From: Aquatica leii
Taxonomy: Eukaryota > Arthropoda > Insecta > Coleoptera > Lampyridae
Assembly (NCBI GenBank): GCA_035610365.1
Contig: CM069432.1
Location: forward strand, 228,430,532 to 228,494,531
Direction of reading: 5' to 3'
DNA length: 64,000 bases
The number at the start of each line of letters is the position of its first letter. Position 1 is the stretch's first letter. Shown here piece after piece: positions 1 through 11,735 of the stretch. A model generated the notes under the pieces. The model was not told the origin of the DNA, searched no databases, and worked only from the letters and a program-made list of their open reading frames with translations. The translations under genes were made by a program, and so were the position numbers.

Positions 1-1948
1 CTCAAACAATTGGTAAAACTACTTCATATTTAAACAAAGCAAAAATTATACACATTTATCAACTTATATATTAAAAGTTTTTTTAAGATAAAAAGTATTT
101 TAATAAATAACAAATTTGCGTTTAATTTAAGGTAAAAAATTGTAATAACTAATTGTAGCAACAATTTGTAATAACTGCCGCTTTTAAAAATTTTCACTAA
201 TAAAACGTCAATAAATTACACGTTGGACTTTACTAAAATCTCTTCCCGTTTAAACTTCCCTTCAGTATAAGCAATAAAAAGTTATAACCCACTAAAACAA
301 TCCTGAATATGCCATCAATAAACATATCAAGCGTTTACATAAAAGTAATTGTCAAATTCGCATGGGACAAAAAAATTATAGAGAGGAATATTCAAATTCT
401 TAAAATTAAAAAGAAGATAAATTATTCAAGAAATGCAATTAGGCACTTTAAAATTAAGAAATTTAAAAATGTCCTGTTTCTGTTGATAACAAGAACTTAA
501 ACATTGTAATTAAACTTTACAGAACATTATTATTGTTATGCACACAAACAACATAAGACTAAGTTTTTCTAAAGGAAAATATTATACATAAATATACTAT
601 TTTAATCATCAATTAAGCATGAGCTTATGTATTTAATAATATTATTTATTTGAAAACATTTTTTTTAATATATGAGACTTTTGAAATTTAAATAATATGA
701 GAAAACATAAAAAATCTATTATCCCTAACATTTTAACGTCTTTATTATTTCCCATGAGTCACTATTATTTGAAGTAGAAACCTTTCTGGTTTAGATTTAC
801 AATGTCATACTAAAATTCTGATAAATCGCCAACTTACATTTCGTAAAACTCTATAAACTGTTTCAAGGTTTATTAAATATCAGAGAAGTAAATGTCAGTT
901 GTTAAGAATCAATTCTTTTTAATACTTTTTTAAACGTCAAATATATCTTATAAGTTCAGTGCAAACTTTCAAAACCTTTGTCGATTGTAGACATATTTTC
1001 CAGGTGTTAACGCAACTTTTTATCTGGTTTTGACGTTAGTCTACACTCAACCAAATAGTAGCATAAATAGAAAGAATATAAACATTGTTTCAATGAAAAA
1101 TTCATCAAAATTGGTCCAAAGTATTACATCATTGTTACAATGAATTTAACAACATTGAATTAAGAAAAATACTTTAATCGATCACTAGAATTTATATGAA
1201 CAGGTTCATAACTGTAACGCTGTACTATCCATTGTTTTAATCTCTGCCATACGAAACTGTCGACAGGCCTTCCAATAAGTGTCAAATTCTTCGGTTAAAA
1301 ACGTGCAGATATGCAAATGCGTCTACTTGGCGTCCACTAGCATACATTAAGATCAATATAACCTTTGAGCATAACTACAAAATTTAGCTGTGCAAGCCCT
1401 CCACAGTTTCACACATTGATAAAACGAATTTCTTTGCTATTAAGATTATAAAGTGCTTACTTTGAAAGAAATGTTGTTCATACAATCATCAACACCGATA
1501 AATTCATCCATTTATTTTATCTATGTTTAGTAAAAGTTTTGTCAATGAATATTTTCTTATAATCCAACATAATTTTCATTGAGACAACGAAATGCAGTAA
1601 TAATATTAAAGAATTTTTAAAACAAATTTAATGTTCGTCAGATTCATCACTCAATGAAACCTGATACATTATATTTATGATAATTGTCTTTAAACAAGTA
1701 AATTTGATATTTTTTTTTACATAGCAATAATGAAAATCTCATTAAACCAATGTAAATCAAACTGATGAAAGCCATTCATTAATATTATGACAAAGATTTT
1801 TTTCAGTGCAATGATTGTGTTATTTATGATAAATGTTTAAGGACAATTCTTGTTGATTTTTCTTTTATGCAAAAAAATGAATTCAGTCAATACTGTAGAT
1901 AATAAAAAAAATTAATTTAAAGTATCAACAGGATCGACCGTTGAGTAC
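1..1948. other. Left flank, no gene recognised
   Basis: AT-rich sequence with only short, low-complexity open frames on both strands (the longest is a Lys/Ile-rich 63-codon frame at 309-500 that looks random). No splice-supported exon, transposon protein or RNA gene was recognised. It ends at the 8-bp duplication that precedes the hAT-like element. Confidence 0.6.
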
Positions 1949-1956
1949 GGTGCAGT

Positions 1957-2027
1957 TACTGATGGCCAAACGCAGGTCTTGGTCTTGTTCTTGGTTTTGC
2001 ACGCAAGATTCTTGCAGTCTTGCATTT
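1957..2027 (+). repeat. Left terminal CTTGGTCTTG-rich repeat of the hAT-like element
   Basis: Degenerate tandem copies of CTTGGTCTTG, CTTGGTTTTGC and CTTGCAGTCTTGC follow the terminal TACTGATGGCC. The same motif family lies inverted at the other end (4035-4102), so these are the terminal inverted repeats with an internal short-period repeat. Confidence 0.6.
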
Positions 2028-2592
2028 TTACACTGTACTATGAATGAAGCTACACAATGAAAGTCAATGTTAATAAATAGTAGTTTACGTAACAAGAGTC
2101 GAAAGTAAGAAATAGCATAACGAACGTTAATGCGATGCGAGGCCGCACGGCCGAGCGTTGCATGTGAGTGAGTTATGCTATGATTCTTTCGACGAGAAAT
2201 GTACATTATTTTTTGTGTTGCCTTTCATAAAATTACATTCTTTTTTGAAAAAATAAAAAAAAAGCAACAGAAATATAATATGTTGGTACTACATTTATTA
2301 CTAAATGTGTCAGATTTGACATTAACTTTAACATCGTTTTTCTTCAATTTTAACTGAATTTCAAGATTTTTAAAATGATTTTTCCACCTGTCGCATACTC
2401 ATTGTAATATATTAATTGACTTTGAACTCTTACTTTTATGTGGATTCCTAGTTTTCATTTTGCCACCCTAGAGCTTTTTTCGTTCATTACGTAACTACAC
2501 TAACGAACGAATATTGACGTTTGTGATGTTGGCAGCACAAAAAAAAATTTTTTTAATGGATATTTGATTAATAACGAAAAATTAAGTTACTT

Positions 2593-2793
2593 TAATAAAA
2601 AGTAAAAAATTCTGTCTAACCCACATAAATTATAATAGACACATGTTTCGGTTTTTTTAATACTTAAGCCATCTACAAGTACAACTGCATCTGTAAATGG
2701 CTTAGGTATTAAAAAAATGGAAACATGTATTACTTATAATTTTTATTATTACAAATGAATGTGGATTAGACAGAATTTTTTACTTTTTATTAA
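2593..2793. repeat. Hairpin (MITE-like) inverted repeat, about 100-bp arms
   Basis: The left arm begins with AGTAAAAAATTCTGTCTAAC and runs through ACATGTTTC to TTAAGCCATCTAC. The right arm is its reverse complement, with GTAAATGGCTTAGGTATT, GGAAACATGT and GTTAGACAGAATTTTTTACT-like sequence. The arms meet near 2692 with almost no loop. The ACATGTTTC motif resembles termini of short insect palindromic repeats. No coding potential. Confidence 0.6.
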
Positions 2794-4034
2794 TCTACTA
2801 AACCAGTAATAAGAACGATGATACAGAACATTAAGTTACTTTATTTTTAATTTTACATGCCGACGATCTAACAAGATTTAATTTAATATTATATTCAATA
2901 AACTATCAAAATACAAATAAATACATACGCAAATATTAATTAATTTTAATTCTTAATTTTGATGGACTTTAAAATTGTATATACCTACATTTTTTATTGA
3001 ATGGCTAAATTTAAATTACAGAAAAGTAAAAATATTTGTGAAGGTACAAACTTGTTGAAATGTGCTAAAGGGTCGACAATTATTTTCCCACAAATATTAA
3101 ATAATAAGTACTATTGCAATTGTAATGCGTCCGATGTACTTTTAAGTTTTGAGAATTCAGTTGTTTTGAAAAACAAACAACGCCTCGACATGTTTGAGGG
3201 ATTTGCATGAGTATTACAGGCGCCGTGTCGGTTTAAAATCCTTTGTAGGTGCCTTTATTGTAAACTAAGTGAAACGTGCTTTTTGGTACAAATTTAGAAT
3301 TAAGAATTTGGGACTTTCTCACAAGTTGTTCTTTACGAGTTATTTTATTATTTGTATATACTTTTATTAGATCATAGAAATGTAAAGAGTTTATACTCGA
3401 TGAACTCAAAAAAATGTAAATTAGTTCAAATAAGTTAATGTTGCTAAAATTTGTAACAGCGTTTTTCAACACTAGGAATCGATGAGAATTAATTTTTTAT
3501 TGGTACCTACCTATCTATATGGTTTCTATTCATATGTGACAGAAAAATATGTTTGTTTAAAATGTAGAATATAGTTTTGTTTAAATACGAATTTATTGTA
3601 AACTTTCTACTTCTGGAAAACTAAAATTGTTTTTATTGTACACCTTAATTATAAAATGCTTTCTTGAAATAATTTATTCCAATTAAATTACTTTTTAGCC
3701 AAATTTCAAATAGTTTTATTTGGTTTAAGTAAACATTTCATCTAAGATGATTATAGTGGTTACTTATTAGTTATAATTTTATTTTTCAAAGAAACATTAT
3801 TTTACTAAAATAAAAATAACTCTTTTTTAAAAAGCTTTTTACTTTTACGCATACATACAATAATATTTTTTGAAAAACAATTTTTTTTTTGTATGTAATG
3901 TAATCGTTCGTAATCAAAAAAAAAAACTGCAAGAGTCTTGCAAGATTGTTGTTTTTGCCGATACCTGGCATAGCTAGTCTTGCATCCAGTCTTGGTCTGG
4001 CAACCTTGAGTCTTGGTGACGTTGTTATGTTGCT

Positions 4035-4102
4035 CTTGGTCTTGCATATCTTGCGAGACCAAGACAAGACTGCAAGACCAAGACCGATTTTGGCCATCAC
4101 TA
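4035..4102 (-). repeat. Right terminal CTTGGTCTTG-rich repeat of the hAT-like element
   Basis: Inverted partner of the left end. Related CTTG-rich sequence continues inward to about 3940 (CTTGCAAGA, GTCTTGCATCC, GTCTTGGTCTGG), so the short-period array is longer on this side. Confidence 0.55.
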
Positions 4103-5382
4103 AGTGCAGTGAACATGCTCCGCTATTTTTAATAATTTACGGAGGAGGTTTGAACTGAAAAATTAGTAAAGTACAATAGAATACAAAAGCAAAAATAGAT
4201 CAGCACCAGTAGTACAGCAATAGAACAAGAATACAGTAAGTAAAAATAATGATATTCCAAAAATAAAAGCAATAACAAGATCGGACAAACCACGACGGTT
4301 AATCGCCAAGGAAAGCCACAATGCGGAGATAACCACGACCAGAAAATACGGTCCCGTATTTTACAAATAATCTTTGTATAACATAATCTTGATAAAAAAC
4401 AACAACTGTAAGACATATTTACTATTTAATAAATTACAACAGCAAACTATACGCTCGCAAGGTAATACGTGCCCCTTTAAGCACACAGATAAATCTAAAA
4501 CCAAATAAATACAAAACCAACTCTCAAACACACAAAACTAAAATTACAGGGTAAAATATGGAAAAGATTTTTATAAAAATCAGGGACAAATTAAATATTC
4601 TGGAAGATAATGGGAAGAAAGCGGAGAAGAGAAAAAACAGAATAGAAAACAAACTGAACCCGTTACAGTCGGAGACATCGAACCTAAAATAGAAAACCAG
4701 GAGATACAATTAGAAAATCACTAAACAAAATTTACAAATAATGCACAAAAAAAGAAAATGGAATGGCTCAAAGATAAATGAAAAAAAAAACTACTGCTTT
4801 TTGGCATAGAGAAAACCGAAAACGAGAACCAAAAAACGACAGAAGATAAAAAAATAAAATAGGAGTAAAAATCAAACTGCAGATAGACAACCGATACCAA
4901 AAGAATAGGAAAAAAACAATAATTGTAAAAATAAAAAATGGAAATAAAAAGTTCAAAATAAACACAAATTAGAGAATAAGTAAAAAACTATCCTCAAAAA
5001 TATTGCGACAAAGAAAGGAACTAGTGAATTACATGAACGAAGCAACTGAAAATGCCGATAGCGCAATAATTACATATAATAAAGTCGTTATAAACAATAT
5101 AGCATATTCCCTAGAAGAATTAAATAATCACGAAATCCAAGAACAAAGTGAAACCAAGATTAAACCAAAAAAACCGTTTGGTACAAGGGTGGGGAGGAAA
5201 GCAAGCAAAATAATTCTAACAAAAACTTGCAGATAGAAACCAAAAAATTAATCCAGCACCAACCTATAAATCAAAAAGGACAATAGGCTAACGACAAAAG
5301 ACAATGCTAATAATCTTATAAGTACAACTAGAGAAAAAAAAGGTCTAAACAGGAAAACAAGAAAAAAATAGAACAGAAACAC

Positions 5383-5880
5383 TGGCAAAATAGAAGAAAT
5401 TGAAAAAGAACTAGAAACTTACAATATGAACAAAACAGCCATACAAGAAACGAGATGGGAAGGATCAGGGAAAATAACTATAGACAAATAGACGTTTCTA
5501 TGCAGTGGCGAAGGAAAAAGGGGAAACAACGGTGTAGCTTTTTATATAAAAAAAAAAGTTAATAAACAATATAATCGAATTTACACCAGTGGTTGGCAGA
5601 ATAGCGCTATTAAGGCTTAATATAAAAAACACGAACGTCTCAATTATTAAAATTTATGCACCAACGGAAACCGCAATGCAAGATTAAAAAGCCCGTTTTT
5701 ACAAAAAAAATTAGAAAAGTTATGCGAAAAGATACCAAAAAATAGGAAATTATAATTTTGGGAGATGCAAACACACAAATAAGGAAAGAACCATATCTGA
5801 GCAAAGTGAGGGAAAAAAAAGGACAACACATGAAACAACGAACAGTAATAGTAATAGCTAAACTAAAAAAATATAAAAAC
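5383..5880 (+). pseudogene. LINE endonuclease-domain remnant
   Basis: Across three frames the sequence gives IEEIEKELETYNMNKTAIQE followed by TRWEGSG, then GKRGNNGVAFYIKKKV, then IIKIYAPTET and a GDANTQI segment. These correspond to the conserved blocks of apurinic-type LINE endonucleases: the 'ITAIQETRW' metal-binding Glu, the 'YAPT' block and the 'GDxN' catalytic block. Frames change at least twice and stops interrupt each segment. It sits upstream of the reverse-transcriptase remnant in the normal LINE order. Confidence 0.6.
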
Positions 5881-6039
5881 AAAAAAACACAATAGCATTA
5901 AAAGAGCAGCAACGAAACGTAGAATGTCTTCAATGCACGGAAACGAAAAAGAAATTTTACATATGCAAAAAATGCAAAAAACAAAACACAAAAGACATAA
6001 AAAAACATGGACGGAAACAAAGCAAAATATATAATTATA

Positions 6040-6699
6040 TTTTTAAGTTTTCCGAGTGGTGATTTCTATGCAATTTATTGTTTCGACGTGTTTCAATAAA
6101 TTAACCCACAGATTTAATTACGTTATTTATTCGTAAATATCTCGATTACACTTGTGTATAATTAATACATTTAACAAACTTAACTTTTAATCGGTCTTAC
6201 TAACTAAGATATAAGTTGACTACGCGCCGTCTCGCGGATAGTTTTTCGCGTTCTCTAGGTGCGACTTTTCTGACTGATTGAATCCATTTTTCTTAGTTTT
6301 TATATCAGTAAAAGAGGGAGAAATCATTGTACATAATTATTGGTTACATTTTCGTAAGCGACTACTTTTGTGAGGGCGATGTCCTCAGACTTAATTATTA
6401 TTGCCTATTCGTGATTAAAGGCGAGAGATTTTACAAATCAAAAAAATAAAAGTTTTTGAAGACATTATAATAATTACGTTACGTGATTGCAAGCGAGAAC
6501 TTTTACGCTATAACTAATAAAATAAAAATAAAGATGTCAGAATTATAGTCTAACCGTGGTAGACAGCGAGAAATCTTACATCCTACAGCATAAATTAAAA
6601 GTTTCTGTGACATATTTTCGGCGTTTATTGGTTTTGTAATTAAAGCGTTAAACTAATGGGCACCTTTTTACACTGACACAAACACACACACAACGTAGG
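6040..6699. mobile_element. 660-bp insertion in the LINE, flanked by 11-bp near-identical duplications
   Basis: LINE-like sequence stops at about 6039 and resumes after 6699. The junctions carry ATATAATTATA (6029-6039) and ATATAACTATA (6700-6710), 10 of 11 identical, as expected for a target-site duplication. An 11-bp duplication fits target-primed retrotransposition (a SINE, or a LINE 3' end) better than a DNA transposon, and the left end begins with a T-run that could be a short poly-A on the - strand. The interior has no protein I recognise but contains a 72-bp tandem repeat (6410-6626). Confidence 0.5.
6410..6626. repeat. Three degenerate 72-bp tandem units
   Basis: CGTGATTAAAGGCGAGAGA at 6410, CGTGATTGCAAGCGAGAAC at 6482 and CGTGGTAGACAGCGAGAAAT at 6555 start successive units 72-73 bp apart. 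Each is followed by TTTTAC or CTTAC and then AT-rich sequence. The core CGTGNTNNNNGCGAGA is better kept than the rest of each unit. Confidence 0.55.
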
Positions 6700-7079
6700 A
6701 TATAACTATATAGAAAGCGGGATATAAAGAAACATAACACAACAAAAAACTAAAGACTGGTATGATGAAAACAAGGCAAGAAAACAAACGAACTTAAAAC
6801 CAAATGGATTAAAACGAAAAGCGAACAAGACAGATGAGAATATGAAATACAAAGAAACATCGGAAATATAGTACATATAATTTAAATAAAATTTTGGATT
6901 AACAACAAAATACAAGAAATTGAACAAGAGAACAACAACCACAACGAAAAAAATTTACAAAAAAATAACGAATCAAACACACCCAGAATTAGAACAAGTG
7001 GACTAAAAAACAACAAGGCCAAATAGAGTACGAATCCAAAAAAAAAACTGAGTTTTCTAAAAAAATGTTAGGAAACAAT

Positions 7080-8340
7080 ATTTAACGTAGAAACATCAGT
7101 TACAGAACAACTAGAAGAAAACAGGACAAAATTGCAAAAACAAAAAGGCGACTATCCAGCAGAACATGAAGCGATAAGAAAATTGAGAAATCGCAAATCC
7201 CCTGGAGAGGATGGAATCGAGGCAGGACTTCTGATAGATGGAAGACAAGCGTTGCACAAAGATATATATACGTCCTAATAAAACAGATATAGAAACAACA
7301 TAAATGCCACGAGAGTTGAAAACCGAAATAATTACACCGATACATAAAAAAGGAAACAAAAAACAATGCGAGAATTATAGTACAATAACCATATTGAACA
7401 CTGTTTACAAAATGTTTTCAAACTTGATAAACAAAAAATTCAAACTACAAACAGAAGCAATGGTATACACATTTTGGAACAAATATTTCAAAAGAGAATA
7501 CAACAAGAAAGTACATACACCCTTTATAGATTTTAAGATCGCTTTTGACTGGATCAATAGAAAAAAATGAGGCAGACGATAAACACACTAATAATATTTT
7601 AAAGATTAAGAGAACTGCTAAAGATGAAAATAAATGAAACAAAGGCAAAAATAAGATTTCAAGAGACAACAACAGAAGAATTTCAAATAGAAAAGGGATA
7701 AAACATTTAGGAATGGAACTAAATTGAAACAAAACTAAATGTATAAACGTAGAAAGAGGAAAACATCTCATGAACTTAAAAACGCAAAAACATATTTGTT
7801 GAAACTGTTTCTTCCTTCAACTACCTAGGAGCAATGTTACAGCTATCTGGAAAAGAACGTATAGAAGAAAGCATCCTGATGGGACATCAAGTCTATGGAA
7901 AAAACAAGAACCTACTCAAAAGTAAAACAATCACTAAAAAAACGAAGATTAAAATATATAAGACATTGATAAGACCTACATTGACGCACGCTCTATAAAC
8001 AGCAGCAATTGCCAAAAAAGGAAGAACATTTGAAAATAGCGAAAAGAAATATAATAAGAACTATATTAGGTCCAAACCAAAGAAAATGAAGAAAAAAGAT
8101 TAAGGACTAACAAGGAAATTGAAGATGAACTACAAGGAGAAACTATCATCATCAAGATTCATGAAGGCACTACTACATTATGACAAGATCCCTATTGGAC
8201 ATGTTGAGAAATATAACTCCACTAGGTCCAGGGAAAACAAGACCTGAAAAAGAATGGAGGAAACTAGCAGAGGAAAATGCGAGAATTTTGGGAATAACAG
8301 AATGAAACAAAAATGCAAGGAAAAGATGGAATGGAAAAGG
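7080..8340 (+). pseudogene. LINE reverse-transcriptase remnant
   Basis: Segments in different frames give AIRKLRNRKSPGEDGIEAGL (the 'KSPGxDGI' block at RT entry, about 7170-7230), PRELKTEIITPIHKKGNKKQ ('ITPIHKKG', about 7305-7370), FIDFKIAFDWINR (the 'FIDFxxAFDxI' block, about 7530-7567) and, after 7800, SSFNYLGAMLQLSGK with KIYKTLIRPTLTHA, typical of the RT thumb and C-terminal region. The YADD active site is not recoverable. Many stops and shifts; non-functional. Confidence 0.65.
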
Positions 8341-8440
8341 ATTACGTTCGAAGCTTAGACAAACAAGGACATAAACAAAGAAAATGGAAGTAATATCCTC
8401 AAAAATCGAACTTTAAGGCGCTCTGGGTCAGCTATAATCT

Positions 8441-11376
8441 ATGAAATTGGACATGGCATCAATATTAGCAAATATCAATATGAAAAAAATTAAATAATAT
8501 ATTTAATAATAAATCTGGATTTCATTATATTGTAATTGACGTAAATGCATAATCCGCATGTACATAATGGATTATACAGATTATTTACATTTTCTTCCTT
8601 TGTTACATCAATTAAAAATTCTTTGTAAATGTTAAAACAGATGTAAACATAGACAGATAAATATTTACAACTTAAGTTCAATAATAGAAATTCTAACGTT
8701 TGTTCAATTTAACTTTGTGGGATAAGTACGTTACTTGACAATTAAGAAATAAATTAAATTAACAGATAATCACATTCACTGTTAAAAGTATTTAAATAAA
8801 AAATTAATTGTATATAAACTGATTCAATTAAGATGCACACTTTGAGCATATCTCGACAAGTTAAATATAATTCAATACGTTAGAGATAAATTCCTACATA
8901 CAATTAAATCATTTTATTTACTTATGTAGTAAATATTTTATTGTTAATTGAATGTAAAATTTCATATTTACTTAAAAACCACTTGACATTAATCTATAAC
9001 ACTTAAATAAGCGTTTATTCGTCCTTATATAGTTATCGGTTATAAATTAATATTTAAGTTTCTATGCATGTTTTAATTTTAAACTGAGCTTCTAGCTTTC
9101 TTTATAATATTTTTTTGAGATTTGCTTTAATTTGTAGCATTGTTCTTACATCTTAAAAAATTACAATGTTTTACTTTTTAATGCTTGATCTTTTTGTAAA
9201 GTCAAAATCTTTTATATTTTAGACTTAGGAAAGTTTCTTTGCACTTTTATAAACCTTTTTCAAACAAAAACTAGATCTTCTTGGCTTTGTTTTAATAATA
9301 GTTTTAACATTTTATACTCTAAATAAAGATGAAGTTTGCCACAACTTTTCCAAGATTACACCAAAACAATCTTTTAATATCATCTGCATAATGCAAGCTC
9401 AAAGGCTAAGCTAACGTCAAAAAGTTGTAGTTTATGTGAGCAAGAGGCTGGAAATAAAATACTACTCCGTTTTCTTTTGTAGCATTAATAATAACGTGTA
9501 GGTTATTTTTATGTCGAAGTAAAGGCTACATGAAATGGGATAGACAAGAAGAAATATTAGAACGCTTTCTAAAAAATTCTCGATGACAAGTCGAATTGAC
9601 ATGGATTCTAGAATCTGGCATAGTTGACAAATTGTTTTTTGAAGGATTTTTAGTTGCTTGATTTGATTTCAGATTTTCAGTTTTCAAAAAGTTCTACAAA
9701 ATGGCAACAAAAGACGAACAAACAAGACATGCACCTTCAGGATTTAATTAAAATCAAAGGAAAGCAGAGGCGTAAACGTAAACTTGAAGGAAAAAACCAC
9801 AACAGAACCAAATTCGTGAAGAGACGCTGAAAGTATGTCAAACAACATTTTGAACTGTTCATGGTGTAACAGTAGACTAAAAGGGATTAAGAAGTTATTA
9901 CTAAACAATGTAACGTTTACATTTTTTTGATTGAATACTTCTGATTTAATCTAACATTTTTGGAGTCGCTGCGTGCGCAAATCGCTGATGCACATTACTC
10001 ATGCGTGATTCGTAGCCATTGTTTTAAGTCATCTTCCGTTGAACTTCCCAAAGAAGCGGACGTTCCTGCATAACGTGCAGAAAATTTCCTCATATTAAAT
10101 TTGAACTGTGGAAATCTGCTTTAGTAGACATGCATCGAAAATATCCGCTTTAGTCGCATTATTTTCGCTTTCGTTTGCTTTAAAGAAACCCGTAATCTAA
10201 AGGGGTAAGTGATTTCTTTGTTCTATACACGTGGTGTGTAACCTTTGGATTGTGTGAAATAAAATTTTTAAAATGCAGCGATTTCGTTTACTTTTTTTCC
10301 AGAATATCAAGTTGCAGCCGCATTTGGTTTCGCTGGACCATGAAACACTACCGACCCTAATTTATTACCATTAGGAATTTAGTTAATCTCTTATTAGCAA
10401 TTGTGATTTTGATTAATTGTACGCCCTTAATCACCTTTTTGTGAGGTGCATTTTTATTATCATCTGCATTGTTATTATTTGCATCGATTAAAATATAAAA
10501 TTAAAATAAAAAAAAACAGTCTTAAATTTGCATCTTACATTTGCGTTTTAGTTTTTTTATTTTGGGTTACGATATATTTTGTTCGATACGTTTGATTTTG
10601 ATTTGTTTGGATACGTACAATTACGATGGTTTACGGTGTACGTTTTTGAATACGAATATTACGATTTATGTACGATATGATTATGGAAAATTTATGATAC
10701 GTACGTTCCCCCCATACGTTTTACGAAGTTGTGGTTGTTGATCATCGATCTAAGGTGATATGATCAATCAAATTATTATACGAAAACAATGGAAAGTAAA
10801 TCCGGAAGATTTCAAAGTATTGCGTAATTCAATTAATTCACATGATGACCACGCCCGATGCGCTGAAACTACAAACAGCAACAAGTGATATTAGTTTTAA
10901 GATTTGTTTTTTGGTTTCAATATTTAACTATTCTAAGTATAGAAAATATTGTGGCGTCCAATTTATGTCATTTCAAATTATCTCAAATTAGAATTGTAAA
11001 CTTTTAGTGTACGATTAGAATACCCCGACCCTGGTTATAATTAGTAATATTGCTCATCGCTTTAATATGATGTTTCTGTTTTGTTTATGTTAATAAATCC
11101 ATGAGAGCCAGCACGGTGCATTATATACAATTTTTTCTACGACTACAAATATTAAAGCCTTTTTACATGTTACTAAATTAAACTAAAAATTTAAGATATT
11201 AATTTTAAATCAAAAGACAAGTGAAGGTTTTGTTTTGTGATTGTAACAGTTGTCACTAGTTTAATAGAATTAATTTGACGTAATTTGTAATTGTGATTCA
11301 CAACAGAAAAATAAACAGATAATGTAAGTTTTTCTTGCTAAAATTACTAAAACTGTTTAAAGACGGCTACCTATTT
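8441..11376. other. Intergenic stretch, nothing recognised
   Basis: AT-rich sequence with no convincing coding frame, tandem array or paired terminal repeat. A frame around 9701-9751 (MATKDEQTRHA...) closes after a few codons. A consensus-like donor GGGGTAAGTG occurs near 10201 in a slightly GC-richer patch (9960-10210), but no partner exon was found. Confidence 0.5.
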
Positions 11377-11735
11377 GCTGACCGCAACGGCCAGTGTGAC
11401 CACAACAGCCACCGTGACAACAACGGCCACTTATCTTCATAACCACAACGGCCACTGCGACCACAACTGCCACCGACGCTTGATCTGGAAATCGACTGCC
11501 GACGCCATTTACAGAGACCTCTGTGACTATAACGACCATCTCTGCTCGTAACTACAACAGCCACCTATTTTGTCCACCACAACGGCTACTGCGACCACAA
11601 CAACCACCATGACCACAGCGGCCACCGCAACCACAACGGCCACCGCGACTACAATGGCCACCGCGACCATAACGGCCACCGCGACCACAACGGCCACCGC
11701 GACTACAACGGCTACCGCGACCGTAAGGACCACCG
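11377..11735 (+). repeat. 18-bp GC-rich minisatellite, left arm
   Basis: Tandem units of consensus ACGGCCACCGCGACCACA (18 bp), cleanest at 11577-11727, degenerate towards 11377 and broken by a non-repeat islet at about 11475-11530. Because 18 is a multiple of three and the unit lacks stops in most frames, long spurious Thr/Ala- and Val-rich frames appear on both strands; I do not regard them as genes. Confidence 0.85.

Larger units (their letters stand above)
1957..4102. mobile_element. hAT-like DNA transposon, non-autonomous or gutted, with 8-bp TSD
   Basis: The left end starts TACTGATGGCCAAA at 1957 and the right end, read on the other strand from 4102, starts TAGTGATGGCCAAA. Both ends continue with the same simple motif built from CTTGGTCTTG and CTTGCAGTCTTGCA. 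The flanks are GGTGCAGT (1949-1956) and AGTGCAGT (4103-4110), 7 of 8 bases alike, which is the target duplication size of the hAT superfamily; the TAGTGATGG start is also hAT-like. I see no hAT transposase inside. The interior is AT-rich, with small frames such as 3001-3210 that match nothing I know. A hairpin repeat is nested at 2593-2793. It is either a non-autonomous copy or one whose transposase is lost. The ends and duplication are directly visible; superfamily assignment is inference. Confidence 0.65.
4150..8440 (+). mobile_element. Decayed LINE (RTE-like) retrotransposon, + strand
   Basis: Purine-rich sequence on the + strand reads, in changing frames, as a LINE. About 4550-5240 is a Lys/Glu-rich, coiled-coil-like leader; 5383-5880 is an endonuclease-like domain; 6700-6960 is the linker with KTKDWYDE-like sequence; 7080-8340 is reverse transcriptase and the region after it. 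The element is full of stops and frameshifts and cannot be active. It is interrupted by a 660-bp insertion at 6040-6699. The 5' limit is not sharp: it probably starts just after the hAT-like element at about 4110-4150. The 3' limit near 8440 is taken from where LINE-like codons cease; no poly-A tail was identified. Clade assignment (RTE/BovB-like rather than CR1) rests on general appearance and is weak. Confidence 0.6.

Noticed and set aside
3001-3210. 69-codon + strand frame with several Cys/Asn residues inside the hAT-like element
   Set aside because: No BED finger or hAT motif; too short and isolated to call a transposase remnant.
4129-8000. Many Phe/Leu-rich hydrophobic frames on the - strand (e.g. 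4129-4416, 7100-7366, 7445-7771)
   Set aside because: They are antisense shadows of the A-rich LINE; runs of Lys codons read as Phe on the other strand and mimic membrane proteins.
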